Below are positions 21,201 to 37,000 of a DNA stretch of 37,226 nucleotides, piece after piece. How positions within the stretch are numbered: the first letter of the stretch is position 1; every line of letters begins with the position of its first letter. Location of the stretch: the NCBI RefSeq assembly GCF_000003605.2, contig NW_003155237.1, positions 873,726 through 910,951 on the forward strand, in the 5' to 3' direction. The notes beneath the pieces are model-generated. The model ran no database searches. It was not told where the DNA came from and worked only from the letters and a program-made list of their open reading frames with translations. The stretch comes from Saccoglossus kowalevskii. Taxonomy: Eukaryota; Hemichordata; Enteropneusta; Harrimaniidae. Position numbers and translations under genes: made by a program.

Positions 21201-22000
21201 ATTAAGTTCCTAATATGGAAATCGATGACGACATAATGAACAATACGGTAATTGGAAAAATGTAAATAAATCATTGTCAGGTATGGGTCAATAAATTATT
21301 TTTACAAGTAACAAATTATACACCCATTAAAATTATCAAAAGTTCAAATGCGATTATAGTACACGTACAAAGTGGACACAATTTTCCCCAAGTGATTTTG
21401 GCTTTGTTAAAAATGGGTTCAAAATTTGAAATGTGTGATGATGTCATCCGTCGTGCAAAATCACTGAAAGTACCGGTATATCTGATTAGTTGTGAAGCCA
21501 GATGTAAAAGGTTTATAAATGGTAAACAAATATTTTGTTAAATATCACTGATCAAAAAAAACGCCCATTACAAAGTGTCTAGTCTAAAGAAAAAAATATA
21601 TACAAAAAAATTATTTACAGATTTATTTTCCATATTTAAGTTGTTGGCATCAAAACACTTAAAATCTTGCTACGTGAATATTTTGCATGTAATAAAAGCT
21701 GCTTAATTAGTTTGTGAAACTTTTTCCACTTTTATATGTATTTTTAGCTCCGCTGTCGACTTTGCCGAGCAGAGCTTATGTCGTCCGTGTCAACTTTTTA
21801 TTTATTCAACTTCTTCTTGAAAACTACAAGCCTGAATGCTTTGATACTTGGTGTATATGTACCTTGGGTAGCTCTCACTTAAATTTGTTCATGCCATCAT
21901 GAAATCTTTAATTCTCTAATTTTGGTGAATATTTTTGTCACTTTTGGTAAAAAGTGATATTTTTGACTTCTTGACTTCAGATTTTTCTAACGAGCCTGTT
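18240..22000. other. AT-rich intergenic DNA
   Basis: Nothing recognisable as a gene. Homopolymer T/A runs are frequent. Open frames at 18801, 20549 and 21714 lack protein-like composition. Confidence 0.5.
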
Positions 22001-25000
22001 ACGTAACCACTTTCACGTGCACCATCTGTGGGCTGGAGCAGCACGCGCGTTTATATATATATCACATAAATGCAGTAAAAACGTGTGACAAGTTTCATCA
22101 CCCTCATTAGACCTTTTTTTAACAAAAACACGGTATATGCTTCATTATTCCATTTTAAGTGGATCGGGTGATATTTTAAGTGATTGCAGATAAAATTTCA
22201 ACTTTTTGAAAGCCGTTTGTCGAGTCAACACTGTCACATAGCAATGCATTTCGATCCGTCACTTGATACAAACAAATACCGACTTTATTTCCCTTGTACA
22301 TGTAAAACCCATTCTGTGACGCGCTCTCGGTATTTGCTTTCAGTTTTTTCTCTCCCAGTAAGTCAACCATACCATGGTGGTTTCCGTATGTACATCCGTA
22401 CGACGTTCATCGCGTTTGTATTTGTTACAGTCGACAGTGATATGTTGGGATATCGAAATTTCCATTAATAATGGTTTTATGCCTTGTCATGTTTCGCTTG
22501 TTTCAATATGAAATTAATCACAGCGATGTTTGTAGTGCATTTCATCATCAATTCGGTTTGTTTATTTCATTTGGCAATTATTCGTCTGCTCCGTTTCGTT
22601 ACTTCGATTTGACAAATTAAACAAACGATTGTATCCAATATATAATAGTTTTCATATAAGAGTGTGGAGTCTATTTTAGTATTTTTGCACGGTAGACCCG
22701 CTATACACCTTTCTAAATATTGCCGCTGCAATTTGTTTAATTTAGTGCATTCAGTTCACTCTATTACTATTATTCCTCCCAGAATTCTCAATTTGTTTTT
22801 GTTATTTATATACAATATTACGTAACATTGTTACAAATACAATTCAAGAACTTCTAAATGAGTTTACTTTCTTTTACAAGATTTAAAATATCGTGATCAC
22901 CCGTTTTTGCTGAACAAAAAAACTTTTGTTCAGGTTCTTGTATTTGATATTTATTTTGTTAAAAAATCGTCCTATCGATGTTGAATGTTTAGTCAAGTCT
23001 AGATCGAAAATAACACACCAGTCTGTGTTAGAAGTGAGCGGGTGGGGTTAACTCGTAACCAACAATTAAGCTAGTCGACCTGTACCATTGTGGGGGACGT
23101 TTAGAGTATGCTTATTACGACCAAAGTGGCAAGAATCAAGTTAATTTTCAATCTTCTTATACATGTAATTGTTTAAAACATTCAGAAGTTTTAAAAATTT
23201 CGTTACACGCAAAAAAAAAGGAAATTAATGATATTTTGTTTCATGTGGTGTATTACATGTATTTCGCCCGACCTTTGCGCGGTTTGACCTAACATTATCA
23301 GCATAATACTTCTTGTCTCGTTATGATAAAAATGTAGTTTCAAAATTGACGGATGATTAAAGACCTTCCGGAGGGTCGTAACTGTTCTATCCATCTATAC
23401 AAAAGAAAGTACGAGAAAATGAGTCCAATCACAGTTATTGAGACTCGACACTCAATCGCAGTTAGGTAAATAATAGTTGGGGTGAATTTGATGTTATTTA
23501 AAATGAAAGGAGTTTTTTTTTTCTTCCTCTGCGAGATTTCAGAAAGATGATACAACGACTTTGATGTAGAGCAATTTGCTTTCACTATTGTCTGCATCAC
23601 TCTGTCAATATTTTCCGAGAGACACGAACCCTTCTCAGCACAAATTGGCCTAATTGTATTCCCATTGACACGGTGCTTTCATTTCTGCGCGAAACTTGAG
23701 CTCATTACCTCATTTTTGCAATTAGTTGGCCAAATACTAGGACAGCGCTTGGGTTCCGAGAGTTTGAATAGGCGCGCGTGGACTATGCGCTAAGATCTTG
23801 TTTGCGCATGTAAATGAGATACACTGAGTTAATATTTTTGCTCTTTCTGAAGGAAATGAGAAAAGACTTATTTCAAACAGACAGGAGGGAAAGTATGATG
23901 GTGATATGCGACAATACAACCACTACTTTCCACAGAGACCCGCAGTCCCCCACATTGCTCGTACATTTTACAGTACGAGAGTAATGCATTATGGCATCTT
24001 TTCATTGTCCTCGTTGAAAGCTCGAATGCTACTCCAAGAGGAGGCTATGTCTCTTGGGACTGTTTGATTCCGGTGCTACGTCTCTCGCAAAACGCTGCCT
24101 TCTAAATTAAAACAGATTAAATCCGAAGCTAATGGCTTATTGCTTATTAAATTAAAATTATAGCTAATTCTGAGAACACTTTGAGAGTCATTAGATACGC
24201 TGTTTGTTAGATCTGAGAGGCTTTATTTGAATTATTAGACATATTGTTAACATGCCAACTACATGGGCATCATTATCGATTCATACGGGCCATCTGTTCT
24301 GTGTGCACACCATTTCTCCGTCGCTATTTCGCACAAAGCCGAAAGTGTTTTGTTAATTCAACTTCCGCGGCTCGGTAAGTTAATTTCGGTTACTACAACG
24401 AGCCGTGTCTCATGTTAGACGTGTGGAAAATATCACCATTATACGTTATCACTCATTTTTTTTCTTTTCTTTGAATAATAAAATTAAATAAAAATAAATA
24501 TGCCACAATGTAAAAAATAATGATCATTCATCCAGTCATTTTGTCTGTGCAGTCTCATAGCAACCACTATGTGAGCGATGTGGTGAATAAACATATTTAC
24601 TTCCAATTACTCATGTTGTGGTTATTTTATGAACACTTGGAATTACAAAAAAAGCTTTTCGATAATATCATCGTAGTTGGTATACAATAAGAGTGTCTTG
24701 GTGGGAAGTACTACGTATATTCGTTTATGCAATTATTTCTGTAGTTACTATTTTGAACCGTATCTCTTGTTCACCCTATGTGAGTACAAGTGTTCAAAAT
24801 CATTAATAACGTATTGTGGCTATTAACTCTTGTGATTATCCAAGTGTGTAGTAACCTGTAAACGTGACCATTCCGCTCATCACGTGATGCAATCCCCTCC
24901 AATGTGGTTCGCTCCGCGGGTGGCAAATATTCAGTTCGAATTCCTGCTCAGAAATTCTACTTGCTTTGTTGAATTATTCATTTAAACAGGCGGTATTATT

Positions 25001-28000
25001 TATTTTTGTCCTCGAAACATATAGAATCAATAAAACAATGACTTCTAAAATAGTACGGGATTTCATTCTCTAATCTATAATTTAGGAAGTCATCTGATAT
25101 TTCAGATTTCCCGCGAGCGGGCAACTTTGTGGCGCTGCGATTTCCCGGGGCCGTTAAAAGACTCCGAAGAAAACATTCTTTCCGGCGTGAGCTGAAAAAT
25201 TCACCGTGAATTATTGAATAATATTGTAATATTCTAGTTCGCTGTCAATTTGTACTCAGTTTCACCTGGTCGCCCATCCTTACGTGGATATCAATCCCTT
25301 CACTCCTTGTAGAATTATTTAAAAAAAAATGAATATAGGAATCCATCAGGTTCTCCGATTTCCCATTCCCGGTGTTATGCATTTTTAATGCTGTAATATT
25401 CCATATCATTTCACAGTGAGACTCTGCGACGTATTGGTAAGAGGATTATAGAAGCTCAGAGTGTTCCATATTAGTTCTGCCCCTCGTTTTCATCAAATCC
25501 AACCCAGGGGGAAAAGTCAGCAGATAAATATATAGACAGATGGTCGATGACTGAAATACGAAAGAGGAAAACCTGTGAACACCTAAATGGAAGTGAACAA
25601 AAATCATGGGTATTTTTTTAACGCACCGAGTCGCGTCGTCGTCGTCGCTGTCGTCGCCCTTGAGCGATGAATGACGAACGCTGGGCCGGTAGATCGTTGT
25701 ATTGCTACTAGATAATACCATGTGAGACTTCTGATTATTATATCTGTCATGATAACCTATGTCATCGCCTGCGATATTTGTCGTTTTTATAGAAATTGAA
25801 GAGGCTCATGTAAGGCACGCGCTCACATTGTTATCACACAGATGCAAGCATTGATGGTATATATTTATGATGATAAATACTAAAAAAAACGTTTAACAGA
25901 TTATAGACCACGTCACTTGTACCTGTATGTCACCATGGTGACCAGTAAGTGTGACAATAGGACGACAGTATTGTATACAAACTTGGAGGGTAATACTCTC
26001 TTTTATTAATTCATGCGCTTCCGGGATGAGAGCCACTAATTAAATGGTCAGATTTCTCGCAGTGGTTTTATTTGTTAATAATAAACCTCCGAATCCCATC
26101 TAGGTTAAAGTTCAGTTTTACAGTATTAATGGTAATTGCCTGCCAATAAATAACAATTGTTTCCGATTGTAATGTACAATAAGTTGCACAGTATTTGTTG
26201 GTGTGTTATGGCATTTATTATTTCCTGTTTGTATATTAATGCTTCACTATGAATAAAAGAAATGTATAAATAAAATGACGGTATCACTCCGGGCGGCGAT
26301 GAAATATCATAAAATGTATGAAATGTAAACCTGGCAGTTTGTGGAATCGGTCATGCTATTAAAGTATTTATTCACCGCCAAAGACACGTTCACTGATCAT
26401 AAAGTGTCACGGACAAGTTCAATTGACGGACAGATCGTGATGCACACAGATATGACGTACGTGCTTATCGTTAAAGATTAACATTTAAATTGACGTTATT
26501 ACAATGTAATTAGCCATGCTTTCGATAGTACTGGTAATTGTTAACTCATAGTATTGCAACTACAATGTATGTATACACTATATATTTAAATCACCTAGTT
26601 TTGAAAACAGTCAATTATTAGTTTAATCTCCAGTGTGAACACAAACATATTTACATAAATTTAAATTCTCCTGGGGATATTACCATTGCTCTGTGATGAA
26701 CATCTATAGCGCGGATTCCCGTGAGAAGGATTGATATAGTGATCGCGGGGACGGCAACAAGCATATGACAATTTCCGCTTTAAAATTCTTTGTGGCTTTT
26801 CTCTGTTGATTTTTCTTATTCCGAATGTAATAAGAGGTGTACCCTGCAAACCGGTGTCAATTACTGGCGGTCCTAGGCCGGGGTAACACCACGACCGTCT
26901 TCTAGTAAGATTAATATTAATAAACAACATACTTTATAAAACTTTAATTATTTCTTCCGTCAATCGAAGAGGGCGTGACATTTGTGCATATGTGCACATA
27001 TATTGACGAGACAACCATTTACAAATAACATAACAACTTGAATTTTGTTTGGAGTGAAAGGTTCTCGGTCTTAAATTAGATTAAATTAGATTTTAGATTC
27101 TCGGGCTCATTCTGTTAACGGCCCTTCGACACGTTATTCACGAACTCTTATGGCGTAACGCCACCCGAGAATATATCAAATACTTGTGCTACTAAATTTA
27201 ATTTGCGTATTCAACTTAAAGTTCCCCACTAGTAGCGGAGCCCACCCTATCATAAATCAGCATACGGCGAACGATACTTTCGATTCTCATTCCAATGCAC
27301 TCACTGTGGATAACGGCTATGCAGGCATCTTCTTTGCAAGTACCTTATCCCCTAATGAAAACCATAGACCCCCACTGAATACGATAAAAACGGCTTATTG
27401 GCTACTTTTCTCCGCGACGCTGTTTGATTTATTGGTTTTAGTATTTTCTATTGAAAGTGGGTAAGGTAAAATATGGCATGTTTATTGAGCTTCATTCTGT
27501 ACTCTGTGTCATTTAGTCTTTGTCATTTCCATAGAGGCTTTTGTCGAAATGATTCGTTATTTTGGTATTTGGCGATAATACGATGAGCAGCGATTAGCCG
27601 AAGCTTTCAACAACAAAAACCGTTTCTGTGTTGCTGGATACTGACTAGTTGCATGGCCGTTCTTTCCACTATAATTATCCGCTCATGTAGGCTTTCCCCA
27701 GTTTTATAGTATAGAAATGTCCACGGTATAATTTGTGGCATCTCTTCAATTTAATTTAGAAGCGATTTATATTGCAACTGATGTTACTATTGCTTGGTGA
27801 TAATCATTTTATTTTATCAAACGTCTAATCGACGTCTATTTTTCCGTGTACCAAGCCCTATATGTCCCCTCTGTACGTCACCCGACTCAAGAGAAACACC
27901 TCTTCCGGAGCTCAGAATATTCATAAAAAAATCTCCCTTAAAAATCAACTATTAGGTACTAGTATTTAGAGTCGTTGTCATGCCGCGAAGGCCACTATTT

Positions 28001-31000
28001 ACAGAGACCCCAACACAAAGGGTAGTCTCCGTCGGCAAATCATCGCCCATTCGACGGTAAACTCACTACTGAAAAAAAAAACTAATAATACCCTGATAAT
28101 TGTGCCTCTTTTGGTGGAAAATACTGCCACCTTATACGCATCGTACTTCCTGCGATTGCTGTGAAACCATATTGTGAAGAATAAAACACGTTATTTATGT
28201 TGGGGGAACGGAAGACAAATTACACATTTCTTGGCATATCGCCCAGTACCACTGAATTGCGGTTAAATATGATGTTGCCCCTTCAACTGAATATTATATA
28301 CACGGGAACATTCGGGTCGCGGCGATTCTAATAGCTCTGAAAACTTAAAGAATGACGTTCTGTATACTATCTATTTCAATTATTGTCCTTCTTAGACTAG
28401 CTTAAGTTATGGGGCATATGTAGCAAGATGATTCCGCGGCTGATTCCCAATTCATTTGATTTCCCTTAATGGACCCTCAATTCACTGATCCATTTTCTTT
28501 TTGGAAATTATTATCGTTAGAGAGCCGCCGAGTTTGACTCTTCTTCTCTAATTCTACTGCGCCCGGGGGCTACTGTATACAATGACGACTTCAAGATTTC
28601 GCCTGATACTCTCCATGCAGTCCCTCGGCGTGACGTCACACAATATTTATATTTTATTTCCCAGGCAGATGTGATTTTTTTTTCATTGACTTGGTATGGC
28701 AAATTTCGTGTATCGATTTCCGATATCATTTACCTCTAATATAATGGGGGGGAATAGATTCCATCAGCTCGTAGATAATTGCGGAGTTAACCAGACACCT
28801 GTGGTCTTGGTATATAGTGCATTTAGTCTTTGTACATTCAACTTTCATTCACGTTGTACTCTTAATTATTAGTCATTTCTGCCGCGTACGATTATCTGAA
28901 CCTGAGGTGAAGCTGACACAGTTTACAGGCACGCCTCTGTGCCCGCAATGTAAACAGCTATTTAATATATAACAAACTACCAAAGATTTACATGCATTCG
29001 TCGACCAGTAATTTTACCTTTTTCTCGTCTTTGTCTGCTTTTTGACGCGCATCGAGAATTAGAACCATTGCGATGGACAAAGAGAAAACGATCTTATTGG
29101 ATGAGAGAAGTGTCATTTAAGTAGAGGGGGGTCTTAGTCGTAAGGACCCATCCGTATCCTTGAGTGGCCGTAACGATATGCGCAATGTGGCACGTGCCAC
29201 AGGGTTGGACAATAAGTCTATTTAGCGTCGCCGAATTCCAGTGTTTTAAGACCCCATCGCGGAAAGACTCGAGCAGTTAATGATGGGACAAATGCTATCA
29301 AGAATGTAACGGATCATGATCTTTTGTTCGGGGTCCTGGCACGTGGCTTTTATGGTCAGTCAACACCCCCTCTCCTTATACAGCATGATTTTCAGAGGCG
29401 CGTGTGAAACAAACAAGTTTACGAATACATACTCATTGAACTACGTATATAATTCAACATAACATGACAGTCCGCATTCATCCCAGAGAAACCGCTGTAT
29501 ACTATACTTTTTTTCTTTTTTTAAAAAAAAGGTGTTGACAAAAAACGAAAAACTAACAGGTGGTTCAAAGAAATGTCAATAGTGTTAGCGTTTTCGATTG
29601 ACAGGAGCATTTGGCTGTTTTCTTTAATAAACATCATTGGTTGTTTTGCCTGTAAAGGCTTTAATTCAGAACACCTGCGTTTCAACCCATCTGTTAGACC
29701 CAGGGGATGTATTCCCCTTTCCATACACGTATATATACTTGTGAAGAGGGAGAAGAAAAATCGGAATCTTTATGTGCGTTTACATAACTTAACATTTGGG
29801 TATACCGCAAGTCTTTAGGCTAGTGTAATGATTGCCTTTAACGTGCTGAAGAATTTAATTTCGTGACGGCTTCCCAGCTTGTGCCTAATGGCCATCGCTT
29901 TCATTTCCTCGCTCCGAAAATGACAACACACAATGACATATTTGTCGGCGAAGGGATATTTCCCAGGCAACCTCGAATGCGGAGATTGAGAAAACGGACC
30001 CCAGGGGTGAGAGAGCGTGTTGTGTGCGAATACCCGGCCTTTTTTTCATCACCTTTATATTTTCCAATCTACAGTCTTGGAGTATGTGCAAAAGATAAGT
30101 CTCAAAATAAGAATGATAATACATGATAATATAAAGGAAATAAGAAGTTCACAATTCATTATCTTGAAGGGCAAACAGAAAAGGGGTTAAAATATTTCAC
30201 GCCAGGTGTAGTGACTGTGAGCACGTCTTGGAATAAACGGGATGTTATATTGTACTCTGGAAATGGAGCTGATTTGTACGATGCTTGTTAATATTTTTTT
30301 TTTGTCAATTTGAAAATCCTAGGGCAATTTTTACGGCGCTTTCTAGATGTTTTGATTTTTCGTTCCTATTTACGGGTATGTAACCGACAACCCTTAGTCA
30401 GGTTTTGTGAGTTTAAAATTATTTCTGACATTTATTATGCCACTACTGTGATTCGGGAATTCAATGACCATGTTCTTAGTCATGCAGTCAAGTATATAGA
30501 CGAGAAGGCATGACATCGGCAAGCACGCTACAGAGCAAAACCGTATTGCCGGGCGCCCCGTAGCGGAATCAATTCCCCGGTCCATTTTCGATGCTTCTCT
30601 CCCCGCATGATTTCCCCCGCTCACAATAACTACATAATGTGTTGCCATCGCATCCCATCTTCCGGTAACCATAGAAACGCTCATCATTTTCCCGGATTGC
30701 GAGCAGAGTCTTTTTTAACACAGCTCCAGGGTCGCATTTTGCCGGTTTCGTGATGGGCCGTTGAATTAGATGGGGGATCCCGGTGAGATCTATTTGCCTG
30801 ATCATTTCTGATTGCGGCAGTTCAAATCATCCGCTAATCACAACAAATTGAAGCTACCTAAAACATGTCGATAAATGGCGCTCATTTCCAACTCCACACT
30901 GCCCATGCTCTCATTGCGGCATTCCGTTCGCGTAGTGCATGGCAAGTTTTCACAATTCACGTTCTAAAGGGTGATTTCACAGCTATTCTGTATTCTCATT

Positions 31001-34000
31001 ATTCGCTTTAATACGCTGCTGACCCCAAGTCGTGGACATGACACTTTAACGTGAAAGGTTGGCACATCGTCAATTTCTACAGCAAGAAATGACGCCAGCG
31101 TAACGTGCCGTAACTACAAACACCACCAACAACAAACAAATCCCAAAACTAATAATCTCTGACAGTTTTACATACAAATCACGGTTGTATATATGTACAT
31201 TTATTAGTGTATTCGACCGACTTGGCAGAAACAATATACGCTGACAATATCAAGTATTTGACGAAACGCTACTTTCATAGTACGCAAAAACAGATGTTAC
31301 CATGGTTACGGTGTGTTACATTCCGATCCCAGCGGCCTTTAAAAAAGATTGTCACGGTGGAATAACATATTGCGATTACCACAATAAATGTTATAGTAGT
31401 TGTACAGGAAATATTGAGAAATCTTTCGTGAACCAAAAATATATGTTTTATTTTGACAAAATATAGAAATTTATGCAAATTTGTCTTACTCGCAAATTAT
31501 CATGATCAAAATACTATTTTTGGAGACGTGCTCACGGTCTGATTGAGTCTGCTAACGTTGTCTGTACTCTGTGTCCCCGGTCTCTTTAATTAACTTTGAG
31601 GTACATGTATTTAGTTTTCCCGAAATAATAAAAATAATTGCACTGAAGTACTCAGAAGAGAAGATACACTACATCTTACAGTAAACGTGCCACGTGTGCA
31701 TGGTTTGAGTTAATTGCAATTGACTCGCTTGTTCGGGATAATCAATATTTTAAGGTAAGGGGCACTTCACGCAAATTTAAGTTTAATTTGTTTTAAAGAA
31801 GAACTGATTTCATTACTAATATTGGGGCAAGTGTTATGTAGACAATTTGTGCGTTTGCTCTTCAATAACTTCAGGTTAGTGTTTGAGCGCGCGCAGCGTC
31901 GCAGCTCAACGTACCTATAGCTCGGCCCATAACGGTGCCCGGAAAGTATGGTGGTAATACAATGTGCTGCAGATTCTAGTTTTCTGCTTTCGTTCGAAAA
32001 AATAATAACACATTGCATGTAATATTGTGTTCTGTGGATATTGTTACATTGGATATATAAATATATTCCGCCGTTGTCATGACACTGTGATATGATGATA
32101 TAATATGCTAAATATCTTCACACGAGGATGGGTTATTTTTGCTCCCCAGTTCCAAATACATACAGCAACACAATCCGACAATCACACTGCAGTAAATGCA
32201 TTCTTCGGGTTATGTACCATCGCCAAATTTACCGAGACACGTCGAAAACCAAGGTATGTGTAATCATACACTTCGGAGTTTGTTTTAACGGTAGCCAACT
32301 ACCTCAACTTGCGGTTTTTATTTTATTTTCATTTCATATGTTAAAAACTAAAACTTGACCACTAGGTCCTAAACCTTCCGATTGATGTGTCATTCACCCG
32401 TTATGCAAACGGTATACTCTTGCGTATTGTTTTGGAATTCTTATATATGGAAGTGGAATATCTGAATGTCACGGTTCCACTGTGTATTGGGGGACGGCCC
32501 AGGCTCTACATTGTTACCCACGAACGTCCCACAATGTGCTCACTGTCACCACTTTATATAGTAAGCAGCAATTTTTTACTAACTTAGGGAGTCGGGAGTA
32601 GGGAGGCAATGCCTATACATGTACTTATTATTATTATCCGCCCAGTGTTTGTGTCTCCTCCGTCGCATGCCACCTTTTCTTCGGTTATACGATTGTTTTG
32701 CAAATCTATTCTTGGTTCAGCTCTTGTTTCGGACAGAATGTCTCGTCTGATCCGCGCTGTTCGTGATGCTTCAGCATTCGAAATGTCATTATTATCATTA
32801 TGTAGTTTACCAAACTGTTGTGAATGTGTATTTGCGTGAGCGTGAATCAGTATCGCATTAAGTAATAATTCCAAAAGTGAAATAAAAAGCCGATTGCTGA
32901 TACGATTAAAGAAAACACCGTGACATGATTTCTCTGTATGGGACATCTAACATTAACCGTGATTTGTAGCGTGGCGCTCATCTGTAAGCGAGTGCATTCC
33001 CGTCTCCAGTACGTCCCATGCAAAGGCGAGTGGAGAAAAACAAACAAACAAACAGCTAACCAATAATAGTATCGAGAATGTGTCCATCTCGGCCATGCCA
33101 TTGTATCCAGAGTAACGACGACCATTTTTGTGTCCTTCCATCTGTTTATTATTGTGACCTCCCCAATTTCAATTTGAATTCAAAGTTCCATCGCAACAAC
33201 GCAAGAATTCAGAAATTTAGTCAATTATATTCGAGACGACTCCGTCATTGCTTTCCTGTTCCTCCTTATATACTCAGATTACTGTGGTTCGTTGGCACGT
33301 CATTTCATGGCCATATAAATAAAAGCATAGTTTGTATCGATTTTTCAATAATCAATACACTTTTGTTCGTTTCTGAAATATTGTAGTAATTTTCGCATTT
33401 CAGTGATACATACGTCGGGTGTTATCCGCCTGAAGCACGATGAATATGATAACAACGCTAAAAATATATAACGCCACAAGGACGAGTAGCGACGATAAAC
33501 TTAACATTTTCTCTGTGTGGCCGTGTATGTTCATAAAAATATCGGAAATATTGACACGGTTTACTATTTTAATACTTCAATACCTCTGTGACCTTTTTTG
33601 ATTTCCAACATCTGATGCCGAGCTGAGTATTCGTTTCCGGCAACCGAATTGAATTGGCGAGCTGTAGTACCATTTCTGTGTAATGTACATAACTACACAG
33701 TCATAAATTTCATCACAGCGTTCGCTGTCGCTGGGAAATTGACTACTTTGCCCGTGCTCTGTATATTCATCTTTTGAAACAGAGTGCCCAACTATGTCTT
33801 TGTATTTCCCTGTACCCTTCGTCTTTATTATTAGGCGAGCCTCATCAATCGCACAACCACTCACTATGTATGATACACACACATATGTCTAGGGTTGTCT
33901 GTTTTGTTATAAGCCTGCCCTTTGTGCTTGTGCAGACTCTAGAATCAATTCCTCGAACCGAAACTGAAATGCATTTTCAGTCCCCTGCTATTCACTCGGT

Positions 34001-37000
34001 GACACGCGCCGCGGAACAAAAGAAGCGAGTCCCATTTCTGAGACGGACAAGTTTGGCAATAGTGAGACGAACAATGGGGGCACGCGACTGGTTTGAATTC
34101 CCAGGCCCATTAAGAGAGAGTGCAAGTAACAATGCACCGCCTGAAATGTGCGCGTCGCCAGGTAACGCTTACGGGGTCAACACGGCTAATAAAGAATAGC
34201 CAGAAAAAAAAAAAAAGAAAAAAAACGCTGTCGACGTCCTCATCCCGTCGTAACTAGAAATAGCACCACTAATAAAATTCCCAGCTCCCCAGAGGGGTTC
34301 TCAGGCATTTTAATAAGCGTACATGCTATCTCATTTTTAAAAGCTTTCTAACAATGGGATTCCACGTGACTGCACCTGTGAGAATCCCCGCGTTCATCAA
34401 ATATTCAGTTAGGGAAACAATTTCAGTTTCAAACATAATTGGCGTTTTAGATTAGAGAAATATCTATTTGCGACAACGTTAAATGACAACACTTTTGTTA
34501 GCGTCAACGACAACTATATCCATGGTAACGATATATACAGCAATTGTGTATGTATTTCTTTTTTTAACTTCCGACGAAACCCAAAAAGAGCGCGTCATCT
34601 ACGAATACTTTTTGACAGCCGCGAGGCAAATTTCTATAAACATTTGTTCCTACTGAAAATATTCCCCTATTATGATATGCGGGGTATGCAGAGGAGAACG
34701 TCAAATTAGCACAGCCGGGAACAGTTAATCTTTTATTGGTCCCAATTTATCGGTCCACCTTTCGAAGTATAATTTCTACAACTTTTGCTTTGAGCGTCTG
34801 ATGATTGAGGCACATGAATGCGCGTTCGTCGTGTCTATTGCCAGCGAGGCACAAACAGCCCGCTGAGTGGAAACCGAATATGTACGGTAGCTTTACGAAA
34901 GTCTACAAGTCGTTTCAGTATTAGATTTAAAATGACGAAGAATCGCTCAATTTCATAATGCTAGATTGCCGAAACATTATAAATCACCTTTCCCATCATT
35001 TATTAAGCATATTTACGCTTTGTTTGTTTTTCATCTGTTCTCTTCCTGACGCGTGAGCAAATTTCGCATCTTTAGTGTAAATTTCTCACAAATATTGCAC
35101 ACACAGAAAATGGCATCAGCGCTCGGTTAATTTACTCGCCTGATTCGGAATTACTCTCGGTTCTAGCCATGGTGAATCCCTAATCTGGCGACTCACTGGT
35201 GCGGAAATCTGACAGGGTATTTGGCAATATCGTTAGTCAACTAACCTTCGTGCCCGGTTCTTTGTTCCCCTGCCTCGCAGGTATTTGGACATGGTCTGTT
35301 CATTTTCATATTTAATTAAGCTACCATTGTTCGCGCTGTTTGCCTGCCATCATTTGATTCATAAGCTCGCCCATTGAGTCTGGTTCATATTGCAAGTCTT
35401 TGTGTTCATCAATGCATAATTAATCAATTTCAAAATGTGTGTTTCTTTCTTTCTCTGAAATATGGAAGGAAATGTAAACAGAAAATATACGTGTTTCAAC
35501 TCTGAATGAAAAACGTCGGTAACACAATTGGTGTTTTGTTCAACAGTAACCTTTGCCGTGCAACAGTTGACGCCGCGATGTAACTGTATTTTGTTAATAT
35601 TATCGTTGTGTTCGCGTGGAGTTGCTGAGCAAGGCGTGAAATTATGACTCTATGTTATTGTAAGCACGTTATTTAAAGTCTTCTGACATCAACCTTAAAA
35701 CAAATATGTGGAGATATACAGGGATGTAACATTGGCTGACGTCGTGTTTACCCCGCCATTCAAATAAGGCGTGGTTGCATTCATGGTTTCCCAAATACAT
35801 ACCCACAAGCCTTGAAAAACTTGTCTCTCCTGTCAATTCAATTTCATCTCTCCTTTATTTTCAACACTTGTCAGCCTCCGTAATGTGACTTTCCATGACT
35901 TAATGCCACGATTCTCCCGTATCCTCATTTGAATCCCCCCTATTATCAGTGCCATTTTTTTTCCTGTGTCGCCATTTAAATTTTCGCCAGTGCTGTTTTG
36001 TTCTCTCGTATCTCCAATTTGATTTGCCGCCCTCTCTCTCATTTCGACTTGTTGTCCTTAACATTGCCAGTGTCGTTTTAATCCGTATCTCCCATTTCCC
36101 CGACACATTCGATGAGAATTAATTGGTAATTAATTGTGATAACTAGATATCGACAACCTGTTGATTGTCCCTGCTTGATCCGAGAAAGTGGCAGGTTCAA
36201 AGGTCAGCATAAACTGGAATTAACATATTATGATGATATCGTATATTGTATTGAAGTTATTTGGTGAACATCCGAAAAAACTTCGCGTAGTTGATATGGC
36301 TGGGCGTCGTTTTCATCGAAAGGCGACACGCTTGAAAATAAAAGCCTGACTCGCATTCTTGGAAGTTCACTCAAGTTGACCTCTGAGTTTTGACTAAACG
36401 GAATGGTAACTCGGTGCTCTGATGGCCTATATTCTATTTCCGCATCGCGGGTAAATTATCATATACATACATATGACACACCCGGACAGCCCTGCCCGGC
36501 ATGTCCGTTCCTTATTCGACCCTCCATCGCTACGTTTCAATTACAGAAAAATTACCATGCAGCCCTCGGGTACATACAGCATGTATTTCCGGGCTTGCCA
36601 TTGTCTTCGCTATCTGTCTATCTAAACAAGGGGTTCGGATTTCTTTCCTCCACTCTCACATAGAGGAAGCACTGCGTGAGTGCAGGATATGGCGCCACAC
36701 TAAGCCAAGCGTATGGACAGGAAATTATTATGCACCCGGCGACCCCTGTTTTTTCTTTGCCAGCGCTACATTGCAATTACGTTTCTATTCAGCGTCGGCT
36801 CCGTTCTTTAATGTCGCTGCCATTCAGCCAAATCGATTGGAATATTTCCCCCATCTAATGGGAAAATTTCCTCCTTTCATGTAGTTAATAAGAAAAGATT
36901 TAATGGATCGAATCAATAAATGCCATAACAGTGATTTCGTCTTCATAATACTGACTCGTATACGTTCTTTTGTTAACATTAAGCAAATAACACCGAATAA

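Noticed and set aside
25446-25721. Minus-strand frame with an Asp run
   Set aside because: The Asp run comes from a CGT/GTC trinucleotide stretch, and the rest has no recognisable similarity.
33774-34199. 141-codon plus-strand frame as a gene
   Set aside because: No recognisable domain, overlapped by an antisense frame at its start, and composition consistent with stop-poor non-coding DNA.
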